From Helicoverpa zea (lineage: Eukaryota > Arthropoda > Insecta > Lepidoptera > Noctuidae), in the NCBI RefSeq assembly GCF_022581195.2, contig NC_061480.1, positions 3,038,001 through 3,102,000 of the forward strand: a stretch of DNA of 64,000 bases, in the 5' to 3' direction. Position 1 is the first letter of the stretch, and every line of letters starts with the position of its first letter. The notes under the pieces were generated by a model, which had not been told where the DNA came from, did no database searches, and saw nothing but the letters and a program-made list of their open reading frames with translations. Below are positions 9,154 to 20,900 of this stretch, piece by piece. The position numbers and the translations under genes are program-made.

Positions 9154-11982
9154 ATGGCTTCAGAATGTAGAGAGTCTTGGTATTTGGACATTGTGGAAAA
9201 AATGGACGACTTCTACAAACGGGTTGACGGTAAGTAGGTAACTTAAAACTGGAGCAAGTCTCGTAGAAAAACTTTGCTTGGTAACTCGACTTATTTTTTG
9301 TTCATTTACAGAAAAGATTGAGAAAGAACAGCAACAAATGAAAGCATGTAAGAAGTACACAGAATTAGAGACGAAACTTGCACAGGAAACTAAGTTAAAT
9401 GTAAGTTTTACTTGACTTTTAAAACAAATAACTCCAACCAAGGTAACGTTGCAAAATTGATCTCCCTATTAAAATATTCTCTATCTATCTAATCTAATTA
9501 TTGTATATTTGTTATTCCGCATACCAATGCAGACATGTTAGTCCAGTTATCTTCACAAACTGTGTAATATTAGTAGTCCAGGTTGTGGGGACTAAAATTC
9601 GCCACAACTTTTGTTTGTCAACAACTTTTTATAATTTGGATTATTTCGAACTTTGGTTCAAAGCTCATGTAAATCTCTATCTATTTTATATGCTGTGAAT
9701 AAACTATTTTTTTTTATTTTGCATAGAAAAGAATGGTGTTTTTTATTATTGTATGTACAATCTCTTTGGTTTAGGTACAAAAATTGATAGAAGAAAAAAG
9801 GGTAAAAATTTAGTATCGTTTGGCAGGCGGAGGGGGAGGAAAAGGGGGGGAGGGTGTTGGGGGGCTCCACCCCTATCCTCTGGTACCACTCCCGTTACAA
9901 GGTAACGCATAATTTTTGAGAAAAATAGATATTTGTAACCTAACCTCAAAACACTATAATCACCCACTAAGGTCGGAAAATTAAGTGCAAGTACTTCTAA
10001 TCAATACGAACAAAGGCAAAGTCGACGGAGCCCCGCTACGCGGGGCTCCTACTTCTGGGTGGTTTAAAAAAAAATAACCACGAAGGGAATGGCGGGGTCT
10101 AAGACCCCGCCATCCCCTTCGAACCTAACCTATCCGAGTCGGGGGTGCCCTAAGTCGCGAGCTGCTTCGCTCGCTCGAGCATACTAAGAGAAATAAGATG
10201 TTATTTGAAATAACATCATAGTACATTGACGCAACTCGAAGAGAAACGGAATGACAGCTAATCACAAATGACACTTAACGCAAAAACCAGAGACATTTAT
10301 TTATTTTTTGCGTTCCTTTTCACGGATTTGTACACCACAGACGATATACTAAAACACATTCGGTTGTCGATCGCCCATTTTAACGTTCCGTTTCACCGAA
10401 TAACGTTGACATTACGCGTTTTATCTGATTTGAGGTTAGAAACATTTTTTGTAAATTTCTCGAAAAATATCCATTACCTTGTAACAAGAGTGGTAGCGTT
10501 ATAATCGGAGACCCACCCTCTACCAGATTTAACCACTTTTAGCCCCGTCCGCCTGCCAAACGATACTAAAGCCAACCCGAAAAAAGTGTAAAAAAAAAAG
10601 AAATGTCAGTTGTTGTAAAAAGCTTGTTATGTGTGAATTTATAAAATTAAATATATAATTGGACCCTCTTGAAGACTTTAAGACTTTTAGTATCCATTTG
10701 ACGTCGGAGGATTTTTATTCCACCAATTACGCATCTGCATTATTTTTAAATAAAATCATCAACAGTGAACTATTACAAAGTTTATATACCAACAATGACA
10801 ATGGTATATTTTTAGAAAGAGCTGACAGAACGTCTAGCAGAGCTGGAACGGCGAGGCAGTGAGCTGGACCGAGTGTGTGCTACCTTCGAGTCACATCTCA
10901 CCATTGCAGACAGTGATCGGAACAGATTGGATAATGCCAAGTTAGTATGCTAGAATCATCGGCAAGGATATTGAGCCCTGACCTTCACCTGCAGAAGCGA
11001 TTTATTGGTTTACTGCCATAAGTGTACAGTGCGCAAAGCGATGCCCACTCTTCCGCCGAGAGCTCATTATCTGTGCTGATAACTATACCTACTTTTGTCA
11101 GTGGGTTGTCTTAAAAATAACAGGCATGTGCTGAAAGTAGTTAATGTAGAATATCAGTTATCAATCTAAATAAATATACCAAAAAGTCTGGCTTGCAGTC
11201 ACCTTATCCTGTGGCCCTCAGCAAGAAAAATGTGATGATCATATGATCCGTATTTTATAAGTTAGTAAAATAAGTAAGAGTACTGATTCTATTTTGTATT
11301 GTTTCAGAGAAATATTCCAGATTGCTAAAGAATTGACTGGGATCCGTTGGGACTTTAGTGCACCACCTAACGTGGCTAAAGGATGTATCCTTTACATAAA
11401 GTTTTACATACTAACTAGCATACTTCATACTGCCCGACAGAAGCAACAACTAACAGGTTTTAGTGTTTTCAAATGATCCAGAAAGAACCAGTATTTGTGA
11501 TGTTACAAATGCAAAAATAACTGTCTTTCATGTGTCATTTGCTGTTTCCCATGAATGCTCGAGGGAACTACTTCCTATAGCCGGATAAAAGGTAGTCTTT
11601 AGCCTTTCTCAGGCTGTAGACTACCTGTCTACCAAATTATATTTGATTGATTCAGTGGTTTAGCCATGAAAGAGCGAAAGACAGACAACAAGTAAGAAAT
11701 TGTTTGAAATACCCTACCCAAGGTGAGTCCTACTCACCCTTACCAGTTTTTTTCCCATATTTTAATGTCCCAGTTCTATCTTCTTATATACTTACACATA
11801 ATATCTCCTTAACTACGCAAACTCCAGATATAAAGAGTGAGTCCCGCAAGCTACTGCAGCCGATAGAAGTGGACATGAGTAGCGGCGGCGACAGCGACGC
11901 GCTGTGGACGCTGCTGCAGTGCACCGCAGACCCTCGCGACAAGGAGAACAGGCCTCACAATGAGCCAGCCACACGAATATGA
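9154..11982 (+). CDS. Spc24: Kinetochore protein Spc24 (Ndc80 complex subunit)
   Basis: Spc24 pairs with Spc25 to link the Ndc80 complex to the inner kinetochore. Five exons join in phase: 9154-9229, 9312-9400, 10816-10940, 11308-11384, 11828-11982; 173 residues. The first two thirds are a charged coiled coil (KMDDFYKRVDEKIEKEQQQM, LTERLAELERRGSELDRV). The C-terminal globular part has the order seen in human SPC24: an IRWDF segment matching IEWDY, then P..AKG, then LLQPIEVD, then DALWTLL. Insect Spc24 is short and fast-evolving, so identification rests on this C-terminal pattern plus the length. The ATG is the first in the frame and lies close to the divergent promoter. Intron 2 holds a 762-bp MITE. 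Confidence 0.78.
9809..10570. mobile_element. ~760-bp MITE with long terminal inverted repeats, in Spc24 intron 2
   Basis: The left end reads TTTAGTATCGTTTGGCAGGC and the right end is its reverse complement. Similarity continues inwards: ACCACTCCCGTTACAAGGTA near 9888 is matched in reverse by TACCTTGTAACAAGAGTGGT near 10478. The interior has a GC-rich palindrome (GGAGCCCCGCTACGCGGGGC) and no transposase. Non-autonomous DNA transposon. Confidence 0.85.
10945..11100. mobile_element. Diverged MITE copy, relative of 12072-12268
   Basis: ATCATCGGCAAGGATATTGA, GACCTTCACCTGCAGAAGCG and GTGCTGATAACTATA match the ends and body of the cleaner element at 12072-12268. It lies in Spc24 intron 3. Confidence 0.6.
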
Positions 11983-12071
11983 GCAGACCGGTTTTTGGTC
12001 CAGTCAGTCGGTAAAAAAATGCAATTTTCCCTTTAAAACTGTCAACTACACAAAAATATAAGGTTTCTCTG

Positions 12072-12268
12072 TATAGTTATCGGCACGAATCTTGAGCTCT
12101 GACCTACATCTGCGCAGTAGTGATTTATTAGCTATGACGCGATGCACAGCGGGCCAATCACCACGCTTTAGCGCGCCCCCGCGCCTCACTTCATACCACA
12201 AAAGGGACCCAATGAATTACTTCTGCGCCGGTGAAGGTCAGAGCTCAAGATTCGTGCCGATAACTATA
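12072..12268. mobile_element. ~197-bp MITE downstream of Spc24
   Basis: Perfect inverted ends of at least 33 bp begin TATAGTTATCGGCACGAATC, and weaker matching continues to about 50 bp. The TATA at each edge is either the target duplication or part of the palindrome. It lies about 90 bp past the Spc24 stop, so it is probably in the 3' UTR. Confidence 0.85.
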
Positions 12269-12361
12269 ACAGACTAAAAGAAAAAGGACAGCAGTTGAAT
12301 TGAATACCCTTTTTGGAAGTCGGTTAATGTTTTTATTCTGTACAATTTATTTATTTCATTA

Positions 12362-12535
12362 AGGTCTTTCACAGTCTAACCAAGGGGTATCGGGTCGCCC
12401 GGGTAACTGGGTTGAGGAGGTCAGATAGGCAGTCGCTTCTTGTAAAGCACTGGTGGTCAGCTGCATCCGGTTAGACTGGAAGCCGACCCCAACATGATTG
12501 GGAAAAAGGCTCGGAGGATGATGATAGGTCTTTCA
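12362..12535 (+). mobile_element. SINE 3' portion (GGTTAGACTGGAAGCCGACC family)
   Basis: Runs from GTCTAACCAAGGGGTATCGG through GACTGGAAGCCGACCCCAAC to a TGATGATA-type tail. Same family as the full-length copy at 44405-44745. Confidence 0.8.
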
Positions 12536-12971
12536 CAGCTGACAATATTTTACACTTAATTTAGATTCGATAACAATACGCCAATTACGAAGTACTACTA
12601 ATAGTAAGTTATTTTAACCGACTTTCCAAAAAGGGAGGTTCTTAATTCAGAGTTTTTAATTAGGCTAATGACTAAACCCTTGTATTTACGACTGACTGTT
12701 TTCTGCGGTTTTACCCGCGTCCCAAAACGTCATTGAAAAATATTGATTTAATGTATATTTAATACATAGTTATAAGAAATAAAACTAATAATGCTATTAA
12801 AAAGAGTTTTTAATTACCTTCTCATAGAAAATAATTAATATAAATAGGTATAATTAATATTGAAATCGGATCTATCAATTTACTTACATAACTAGGGGAA
12901 ATAATTTATAGTCCTTTCTAAAAAAAATGCTACAAAAATGTTTGATTTAATTAAATCTCTTGCACAAATAA

Positions 12972-13485
12972 AGGTATGTTTTGAATGCTAGCTGCTGACT
13001 GCAACTGTCGACCGCACTTGCAGCGACTGCATGAAATCGGTCGATATCTGAGGGCGAAAACGGTTTCATGTAAATACATACAAATACAGTGAGGAATGAA
13101 TATATAAGAGGAAGTTTGAAAGTGGCGCCTGTAGGTAACAGAAAAACTGCGTGGAAACCGGCTGTCATGGTATGGGCATGTGATGCGGAGGAATGAGAGT
13201 CATGTGTGAAGAAGGTGATGAACGTGGACGGGTATAGGGAGAGAGGACGACCGAAGGGATGGATTGTGTGAAAGTGGATATGATTAGAAAGAACGGAGAG
13301 ACTTGTGAGATGACGGCAGATAGAAAAGTATGGAAGGAGAAAACATGCTGCGCCGACCACGAATAAAGTTGGGATAAGGGCAGGAGGATGATGATGATGA
13401 TGACATACAAACCAGTAGTGCAGCTGCGGCCGACTTCATGCAGTCGCGGCATGTGCGGTCGGCAGTTGGCATTCAAAACGTACCT
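12972..13485. mobile_element. PIF/Harbinger-like MITE interrupted by an RTE fragment
   Basis: The left end AGGTATGTTTTGAATGC and the reverse complement of the right end (AGGTACGTTTTGAATGC) match, and similarity extends inwards for about 80 bp (GACCGCAC..., GACTGCATGAA...). TAA on both sides (12969-12971, 13486-13488) fits the TWA target duplication of PIF/Harbinger elements. The middle was later invaded by the element at 13085-13402. Confidence 0.82.
13085..13402 (+). mobile_element. RTE-type retrotransposon 3' fragment inside a MITE
   Basis: Flanked by the 9-bp duplication ACATACAAA (13076-13084 and 13403-13411) and ending in (GATGAT)n. Its decayed frame still reads like the RTE C-terminus (WYGHVMRRNESH, ERGRPKG) but contains stops. 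Related fragments lie at 25385-25645 (minus) and 62165-62300. Confidence 0.83.
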
Positions 13486-13980
13486 TAAAGAGACCCTTAA
13501 CTTTATATCTAATTGAGTGAATTAATAATCATAGGTATAGGAATTAAAATTAGTACTACTTAGGGTATTTTCATGGTCAAGCATTATAAAAATTAAAAGG
13601 TCCTTATTGCTTTATAGTGAGAGCCTAAAATATTAGTAATATCACAATTTTTAATACTTATGTTACATAGAAATACATTACAAATCGAAAATCATATAAA
13701 AGGTGGCAATTCTTATTCCAATACTTAATTCGTAAAATTAACTCATTTTGAAAAAAATAAACCATTTCTCAAATTAAAGTTGCCTAAATTGCTTTTAACA
13801 ATGGCTTACATCTAACGGGTCACATCTAGATTGGACCAGCCATTCAGGATGTTCTTTTGAGTATCCAAAAAACGTTTTGTAGACATTTTTATTTCACGAA
13901 AGCGGGTAAGCTACTGTGCGTGTAAATAAACATGAATATAGTCTTTGTACGATATTTCCACACATAGGTATGGAGCTGCT
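13486..13980. other. AT-rich spacer between Spc24 and the first ZAD gene
   Basis: I see no coding signal, repeat family or clear regulatory motif here. It probably holds the distal 3' UTR of the minus-strand zinc-finger gene. Confidence 0.4.
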
Positions 13981-13999
13981 ATTGTTAAAATTTATCACA

Positions 14000-14130
14000 C
14001 TTTTGATGACGAATCCAACCTTGGACACACTTTTTGATGACGAGATAACTTTTCAACACACTTTTTCGTGACGAATCACGCTTTTCGACACACTTTTTAG
14101 TGACGAACCCCACTTTTTACACACTTAGCG
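14000..14130. repeat. ~32-bp tandem repeat in the 3' UTR of ZAD gene 1
   Basis: Four imperfect units built from ACACACTTTTT followed by a GTGACGAA-type segment and a variable middle. On the minus-strand transcript the array starts about 10 nt after the stop codon, so it forms the proximal 3' UTR. Confidence 0.8.
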
Positions 14131-14138
14131 ACTTATCA

Positions 14139-17100
14139 TCACGCAATATCGACTCTGCGCACGTGCAGCGGGTCGGGCGGCAGGTGGTGTATGCGCGCGA
14201 GGTGCCGCAGCACGTTGCGGCGCCGCACGAACGTGTTGTCGCACACGCCGCAGCGGAACGCGTGCGTGGCGGCGCGGTGACGGTTCTTGTGGATTCGCAT
14301 TAGCGTTACTGACTTGAAGCGGGCCGGGCATTGGTCGCACTGGAATAAAGGATAAGGATTTAGTAAAAATGCAACTGACTTATAATAAAACCTGCCCCTA
14401 AGTGTGAAAAATATTATACTGAAAACCGTATCAAAATCGTTTCAATCAAGCATGAAATATCGTACACAAACATACAGGTCAAACTGAGGACCTCCGAATT
14501 TGAGTCGGTTGAAAAATATTGAAATTAAATATTAATGCATAGAAAACGAAGATAGCGACGATAGCGATATGACGAAATAGCTTGGGAGATGAATCATCTT
14601 AGCTTGGCTTCCGCGATCTTACTCTATCTATAACTTTTCTCTATGTATAAATGGGCTCATCATCTCCTGAAAGTTTTCCCAACTATGTTGGGATCGGCTT
14701 CCAGTCTAACCGGATGCGGCTGGGTACCAGTGTTCCACAAGGAGCGACTGCTTATCTGAACTCCTCAACCCAGTTACCCAAGCACTCAAATACTCAATAC
14801 CCCTTCCTTGGTTAGACTGGTGTCAGACTTACTGGCTTCTGACTAACCGCAACGACTGCCAAGGATGTTCAATGACAGCCGGGACCAGTTTAACGCTAAT
14901 TCTTCAAATCAGACCAAGCTCTTCACCCCTATAAGATTAGCAGTGCTTACCTGCACATTCTTCTCCGGCAGATGTATGGCGACGTGCTGCAGGTAGCTGC
15001 TCTTGCGATGGAAGCCGGCGCCGCACTCCGCGCACACGAACGGCTTCTCACCAGTGTGGAGACGCTCATGGATCTAAAAAAAAAAGACAAATTATACTTA
15101 AAAATACAGGAATGATTTTTAAGCAGTGCAAAAAAAATACTGGTGGTCCAGAATCATTAAAAGAACATATCTGCATCACCGGTAAAAAAAAATATCCCAC
15201 ACTGAAAGAATTATTAAAATATTTCTCTTTTCAAAATGTAATATTTAGGGTTAAAACAAACAAAACAAAAATATTATTGATCATCGGCAAAGCCGAAATC
15301 GCTTTGTGGGTTTTCTTAAACTTTCACAAAACAGCCCGGAGTTTGGAAGTTGGTGATTGATACACCCGTGCGATGTCGGTCCTGCGCCTGATCTCTTTTG
15401 TCGTGTTAGATCTCCATCCCATGCTGTTCTTGAGAAGAGAAACAAGACTTTTACTGACTAAAACCTATCAGGGGAAGAGATTGTTGTCCCATCGCGCTAT
15501 GAGAGTGAAGGAATACTGAGTGCACTGCAGTCCAAGCAAATGCTCGTACACTATAATATGTCCTGCGCAGCTGGCTGATCTCTTCATATGAGAACCATTA
15601 TTTAGTAAGTAATGAGGCTCACCTTCACTTGCTCAGCATTGGAAGCCTTGTAATCACAGAAGGAACACTTGTCTGTCTTCTCGTAACCGTGTTTAGCTCT
15701 GCAATGCATCAGTAGCAGTCTCCTTGTTATAAACTTTTTGCCACAATGCTGTAAATAAGACGTAAAGTTCATCAGTTAAATATATTATTTGATCCTAGAA
15801 TGATATGTATATATGATGATTGAAACTACAAGAAAACAGTGAGCAATCACTGATATGATGAGTAGTTCCTAGGTAACTATTTCCAGCAGCTGGGTAAAAA
15901 GTAGTCAATGTCCTTTCTGTCTTGGCTATCTTCTATGTACATTTCATTTAACTTGGTTTGGTAATTTTAGTGTGAAAAAGCGACAGACAGAGTTACTTTC
16001 TCATATATAATGTTAAAATTACATTCTATGCCTAGACAAGTCTAGACTATCCTGTCAAAATGCATTGTTACATAATTTCAATTATGAACATGGCTCTATA
16101 TTTATTTTAATCAGGCATCTAAGGCCCATAGAAAATACTATACATAAATATTATAACATTAAATCCTACACTAATACATATTTTATACTCACTTCACAAA
16201 CAACATCAAATCCAGTATGTATTTTATAATGATTTCTTAACGACAGCTTAGAAGTTAATATCTTATGGCAGTATTCACACTCAATCTCCTCTTTACATCT
16301 CTCTTTCTTTTCTCCGTTCTCTTTCTTCTTCCGCAAACTCCGTTTAACAGGTTTCTCTTTACAGTTTTTACTCTTTTTACTTTTAAAAATTAATTCTACA
16401 GGTTTATCGACAATATCTTCGACTTTCGTTTCAAATTCTATATCATTGTTTTCAATATTGTCAGCAATATCATAATTGTAACTAGCAACGGCGACCACAT
16501 GTACATCTATATAGTTTATTAAGTCAGATATGTCTATAGATACATTTCCATTATTTTCTACATCAAATATATTTGTTTCTATTTTAATTTCGTATTGTGG
16601 TTTCTCATTGAGGCGGCTAATTAATGATTTTTGATTTTCTTCACATTTTTTCCTGAATTTGTAGGATGCGTTGATGAAGTTTATGCATGAGGTGCACATT
16701 TTTTGGGGTAATGCGTCGTTGTATTCTACCTGTAAAAATGAAATACCAATAATAATGAATAGCAAATAAAAATTCTTTTCTAGCAATTAATACCGTTTTC
16801 TTATGTATTAAACTAGTTTAGAACTAGTTTCGTTGCTTGTAAAAAATTGATAACTAGCTGTCCCCACTGTTCCATCCGTGGTTCGAGGCAACTACTTCCC
16901 GTGCTCGGGCAAAAAGGACCCTATAGCTATCCTCGACAAAGGCGTTGAAAGAATTTACCAATCGGACAAGCGATTCCTGAAATTAGCGCGTACAGACAAC
17001 TAGTTGCTCAGCTTTATAACTTTATAGATTAGTACAGATTTTATACCTTAAGCCCAGTGGCTGAAAAAATAACATCTGTATACTTTTCATGATGATCTAT

Positions 17101-17166
17101 CAGTTGAAATATTGGATGCAAAGCTTCCACTCCCAGGCATGCTCTACAGCAGTTCCAAGAGTCCAT
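14139..17166 (-). CDS. ZAD-C2H2 zinc-finger protein, paralogue 1
   Basis: Probable nuclear DNA-binding transcription factor of the insect ZAD-ZNF family; no orthologue is named. Five exons on the minus strand: 17166-17047, 16729-16193, 15748-15623, 15073-14951, 14339-14139; 368 residues, every intron in phase 0. Residues 1 to about 75 form the ZAD zinc-binding dimerisation domain (CRAC early, MCTSC in exon 2). An acidic and then basic linker follows (KKSKNCKEKPVKRSLRKKK). Six C2H2 fingers follow, starting CEYC, CEHC, CSFC, CAEC, CDQC and CGVC; finger 3 is split by an intron and followed by the linker HTGEKPF. The start ATG lies just upstream of the ZAD. Exon pattern and finger order match the two plus-strand paralogues. 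Confidence 0.9.
14655..14930 (-). mobile_element. SINE in the last intron of ZAD gene 1
   Basis: Reverse-orientation copy of the 44405-44745 family: CCCAACTATGTTGGGATCGG, CAGTCTAACCGGATGC, then GCAACGACTGCCAAGGATGT. The head beyond about 14930 is not recognisable. Confidence 0.75.
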
Positions 17167-17930
17167 GTCGTTAAATACTGATAAAGGTAATAATATTTTC
17201 GTATTTTTGTCATAAAATTAAGCTATAGAAGAGTAATAAGAACATTTCTGCTTCAAAATAAATCCTTTCTACGATTTTTTGACATTCAAACAGCAGAAGC
17301 CAAAATGACGTTAGCGTTCTGTTGTTGGGGAGGAACGTTTACACTATTTTGAAGATTCGGTATTAAATAATTCGATAAAATATCATAAATTTTATGGCTG
17401 TATACATAATTTTATGTTTATAGAATCATGATCATAAAATTATGATGTTGACGATAAGAAATATTATCATTGTCGTAAACCTGGAGGCAACGTTACATAA
17501 GCAATAACAAAACGTGAGAGTTTCGTTCTAAAACGATTTCTCAGTTTTGTTAAATGCTAAGTCGATCGTTAATTTAGAAAAGTTATAACCACAAAGTACT
17601 GCGCTTTTATATATGAGGATATTAAAATCGTTTGTTACATTCTCGAAATTAGCGGCACACTCAATTTTGATCAAAACATTAGATCAGTAAAGATCTATAT
17701 TCATCTATTAATTTATCAACGAATTCATCAACGTCATCCAAGAAATACAACATGGCTGCTACTTCATTTGTTTATGTTTATGTTGATAAATAATAAATCA
17801 CAAATTCCAACTAGAAATTAACTAATCTTGCATTAAATACACTGCAAAATATCATACTCCCAAATCAACTAGCAGTTCTAATTTATAAATGTTCTCTACA
17901 AAGCCGAACAACATCAAAAAGTTGTGAAAA
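17167..17930. promoter_or_regulatory. Divergent intergenic region between ZAD genes 1 and 2
   Basis: 764 bp between the two start codons, AT-rich, with no repeat family I can name. Palindromic AATTTTATG/CATAAAATT motifs cluster at about 17390-17440. It must hold the promoters and 5' UTRs of both genes. No TATA box or initiator can be assigned with confidence. Confidence 0.5.
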
Positions 17931-20900
17931 ATGTTGGCCTTATTGCTTTTAAATAATATGAGTACGAAACACAGGGCTGCAAGGCGAAAATTGGCAGAAA
18001 AAGTGACTAAAACCGAAGAGAAAACACCGGAAATAGCTTACTGCAGAACCTGTTTAAGTACGGAGGACTTAGTGTCGATATTTTACAATAAAGAGAGTGA
18101 GGAAAAAAGGTCGCAGGATTTGAGACTGGTCACCGGCTTAGAGGTATAATTCATAAGTTATTTATTATGTTTACTAATACTAAAAAGGTGGAGAATTTGT
18201 TAGTGTGAACGCGCTAATCTTATGACCTAATAAACAGATTTGAAAACTGATTTCTCTCTGTATTAGACAGCACACCTATTTTTTGAAGAAGGCTACTTAC
18301 GAGTGTGCGGATTAGTTTCCACGGAACGCGAGTGAAACTGTTTGAGTAACTGTGCAGAGAAGCTGGTTCGTAAAGAAAATACCAAAAACTCTAAATAATT
18401 AAGAAATAAATGCAACAAACTAAAAAATTATATCACATCAATCTGTCTTAAACTTAGTAAAGTAAAACTGTCTTTGATACAAGAAATTCTGGATTTTCAG
18501 ATAAAAATGGATGATGGCTTATCACAGAAGATCTGTGCACAATGTATAGAGACCATGAACAATGCACTACAGTTCAGGAGAACTAGTCGCAAAGCTGAGA
18601 AGACACTGTTAAATATGATATCAGGTAACAAAAATGTACTAATATTTTATAATATTTTTTTTTTTTTTTTTTATTCAAAAATTTAATAATATTTACATAA
18701 TGTTTGTGTGTTCACATAGGAAGTGGTGAAGGGCAGGCGTTTTGGGGGCTGTCTTTTGTATTTTTTTTTTTTTTTGACGTTCAGAAAGTGCTGTTTTGCA
18801 GCCAAGTTTGAATAAATGAGCTTTGATTTTGATTATTCTTACATGCAAGTGATTACCTTTTCATCTGACTGTGGGAAGTAGTTCCCTCAAAAAGCAGAGA
18901 AACTGTCACTCTCTGGTCTGTCTGTTAAGCTTTCATGCCAAAACGACTACAACTATATAATGAACCAATTTACATGTAATTCAGTACACAAATATTCTAC
19001 AGCTAAAGAAATTAATGGATGAAGGTAGTAGTGCCTTCTCATGAGGGTAAAACTGCAAGAAACAGTAGATATAGCTTATACATCTGAAAAACACTACTGT
19101 AACTTTTTACCCAGGTGCGGTAAATAGTCCCCTCAACACAAGTGAAACCGCTGACAAAAACGAGTGAAACAATAAAATTAAATCCCACGTCTAATTCCAG
19201 GAAAACCCAAAAAGAAATACACGACACGTCTACAAAAGTCTCTATCCAAGCCAAAGATCAAGAAAGCTAAAGTGGAGAAGGTGGAACTGAATGACTATAG
19301 CTACGAGATCTTCAGCGAGGAGTTCCAGAACGATGATGTTGATGACTATCCTGTCATGGACGGCAGTGAGAACAGTAGGAGTTTGAGACAGGTAATGTGT
19401 TTTGTTGATTTGCCTCTAAAACAATTTTAGAAAGACTTATTTAAATCCCTACTTCCCTATTAATTAATATTAAATAAATGCGAAAGTAACTGTCTGTCTG
19501 TCTGTCTGTTACGCTTTCATGTCTAAACCACTAAACTGATTTTAAAATTTAATTTAAAATACAATTTGGTACGGAGATAGAGTTGACCTTGAGAAAGAAC
19601 ATAGGATAGTTTTTATCCCGGACTTTTGAAGAATTCTCTTGGAAACGCGATATAACCGAACTTTACGCGGGCGAAGCCGCGGGCGGAAGCTAGTTACATA
19701 GATATATAGTTTATATGACTTAGCATTAAAGTTACAAACAGATTTGTATATCTGATTGTGTTGTATTATTTTTCATTTAACACTTGACCCCTTAAAATAA
19801 TGACCCCATTTGACTGTTTGACCCCATTTGACATCCTTGACAGGTGACAAATATCTTCACATAATTTTCCTTAATTTATTCTGAAACGATTTACTAATAA
19901 CAGACTGAATTTCAGATTTTAAATAAAAGTAGGAATTTCACTAAAATTTGTACTGTTAATTTTAATGATACTTTAATTTAATTGTATTGCCATTCTAGCG
20001 GCACCCATTATTACCATATCTTTGCTAATATGTGGATAATGTAGTGGGCTGCAATATTGTTTAATTATTATTGACTATTCTTGTAACATTTATATTGTAG
20101 CTGTTTATTGTCCCATGATGAATAAAATAAAATAAAATCAATGGGATTTCTTAATTAAATTTTAGACACAGCCCTGTTACCCAGTAATACCTATACAATA
20201 CCTAATTATTTTAATTATATATTGCCTTTTTTTTAGAAACAGCCGCCGAAAAAGAAACGTATGACGATACCCAACAGTTCTTCTTACAAATGCGGCACTT
20301 GTGGCAAAGAATTCCGGATGAAGACGACTTACAAGGCGCATATACGGTTCCATACTAACTACTGCGTTTGTGAGGTTAGGTCCACTGCTGGACATAGGCC
20401 TCTCCAAGTGCACGCCACTGAGATCGATTTTCGGCTTCTCGCATCCAGCTCCTGCCAGCCGTCTTGCGCAATTCATCACTCCACCGTGCCTGAGGACGTC
20501 CTACACTAGTGTGCCCCTTATGTATTAGATAATGTACTTTCTTGTGTGTTCCCCTATATGTATACTTTTTTATACATAGTCTACAGTACAGATCAAAAGG
20601 CCTTGCGACCCCCTAATCAAACGATGTATAATGTAAAACTATGTACAGTCGACTCTTGTTAATTCAAACCTGCGATATTCGACTTTAAAAAAGCTTTCGA
20701 CTTAGTTGATAATGACGTACTTCTGAAAAAGTTGGCGGCAATCGGTTTCACCCCACATTTACTTAAGTTTATTGCGAGCTATATGAACGACAGGCAACAG
20801 TATGTTGAGTACGCTGGATACCGATCTAACGCTTACTATACAAGATCTGGGGTAAGTCAAGGCACAAATTTAGGGCCTCTAGAATTTCTCCTAATGGTTA

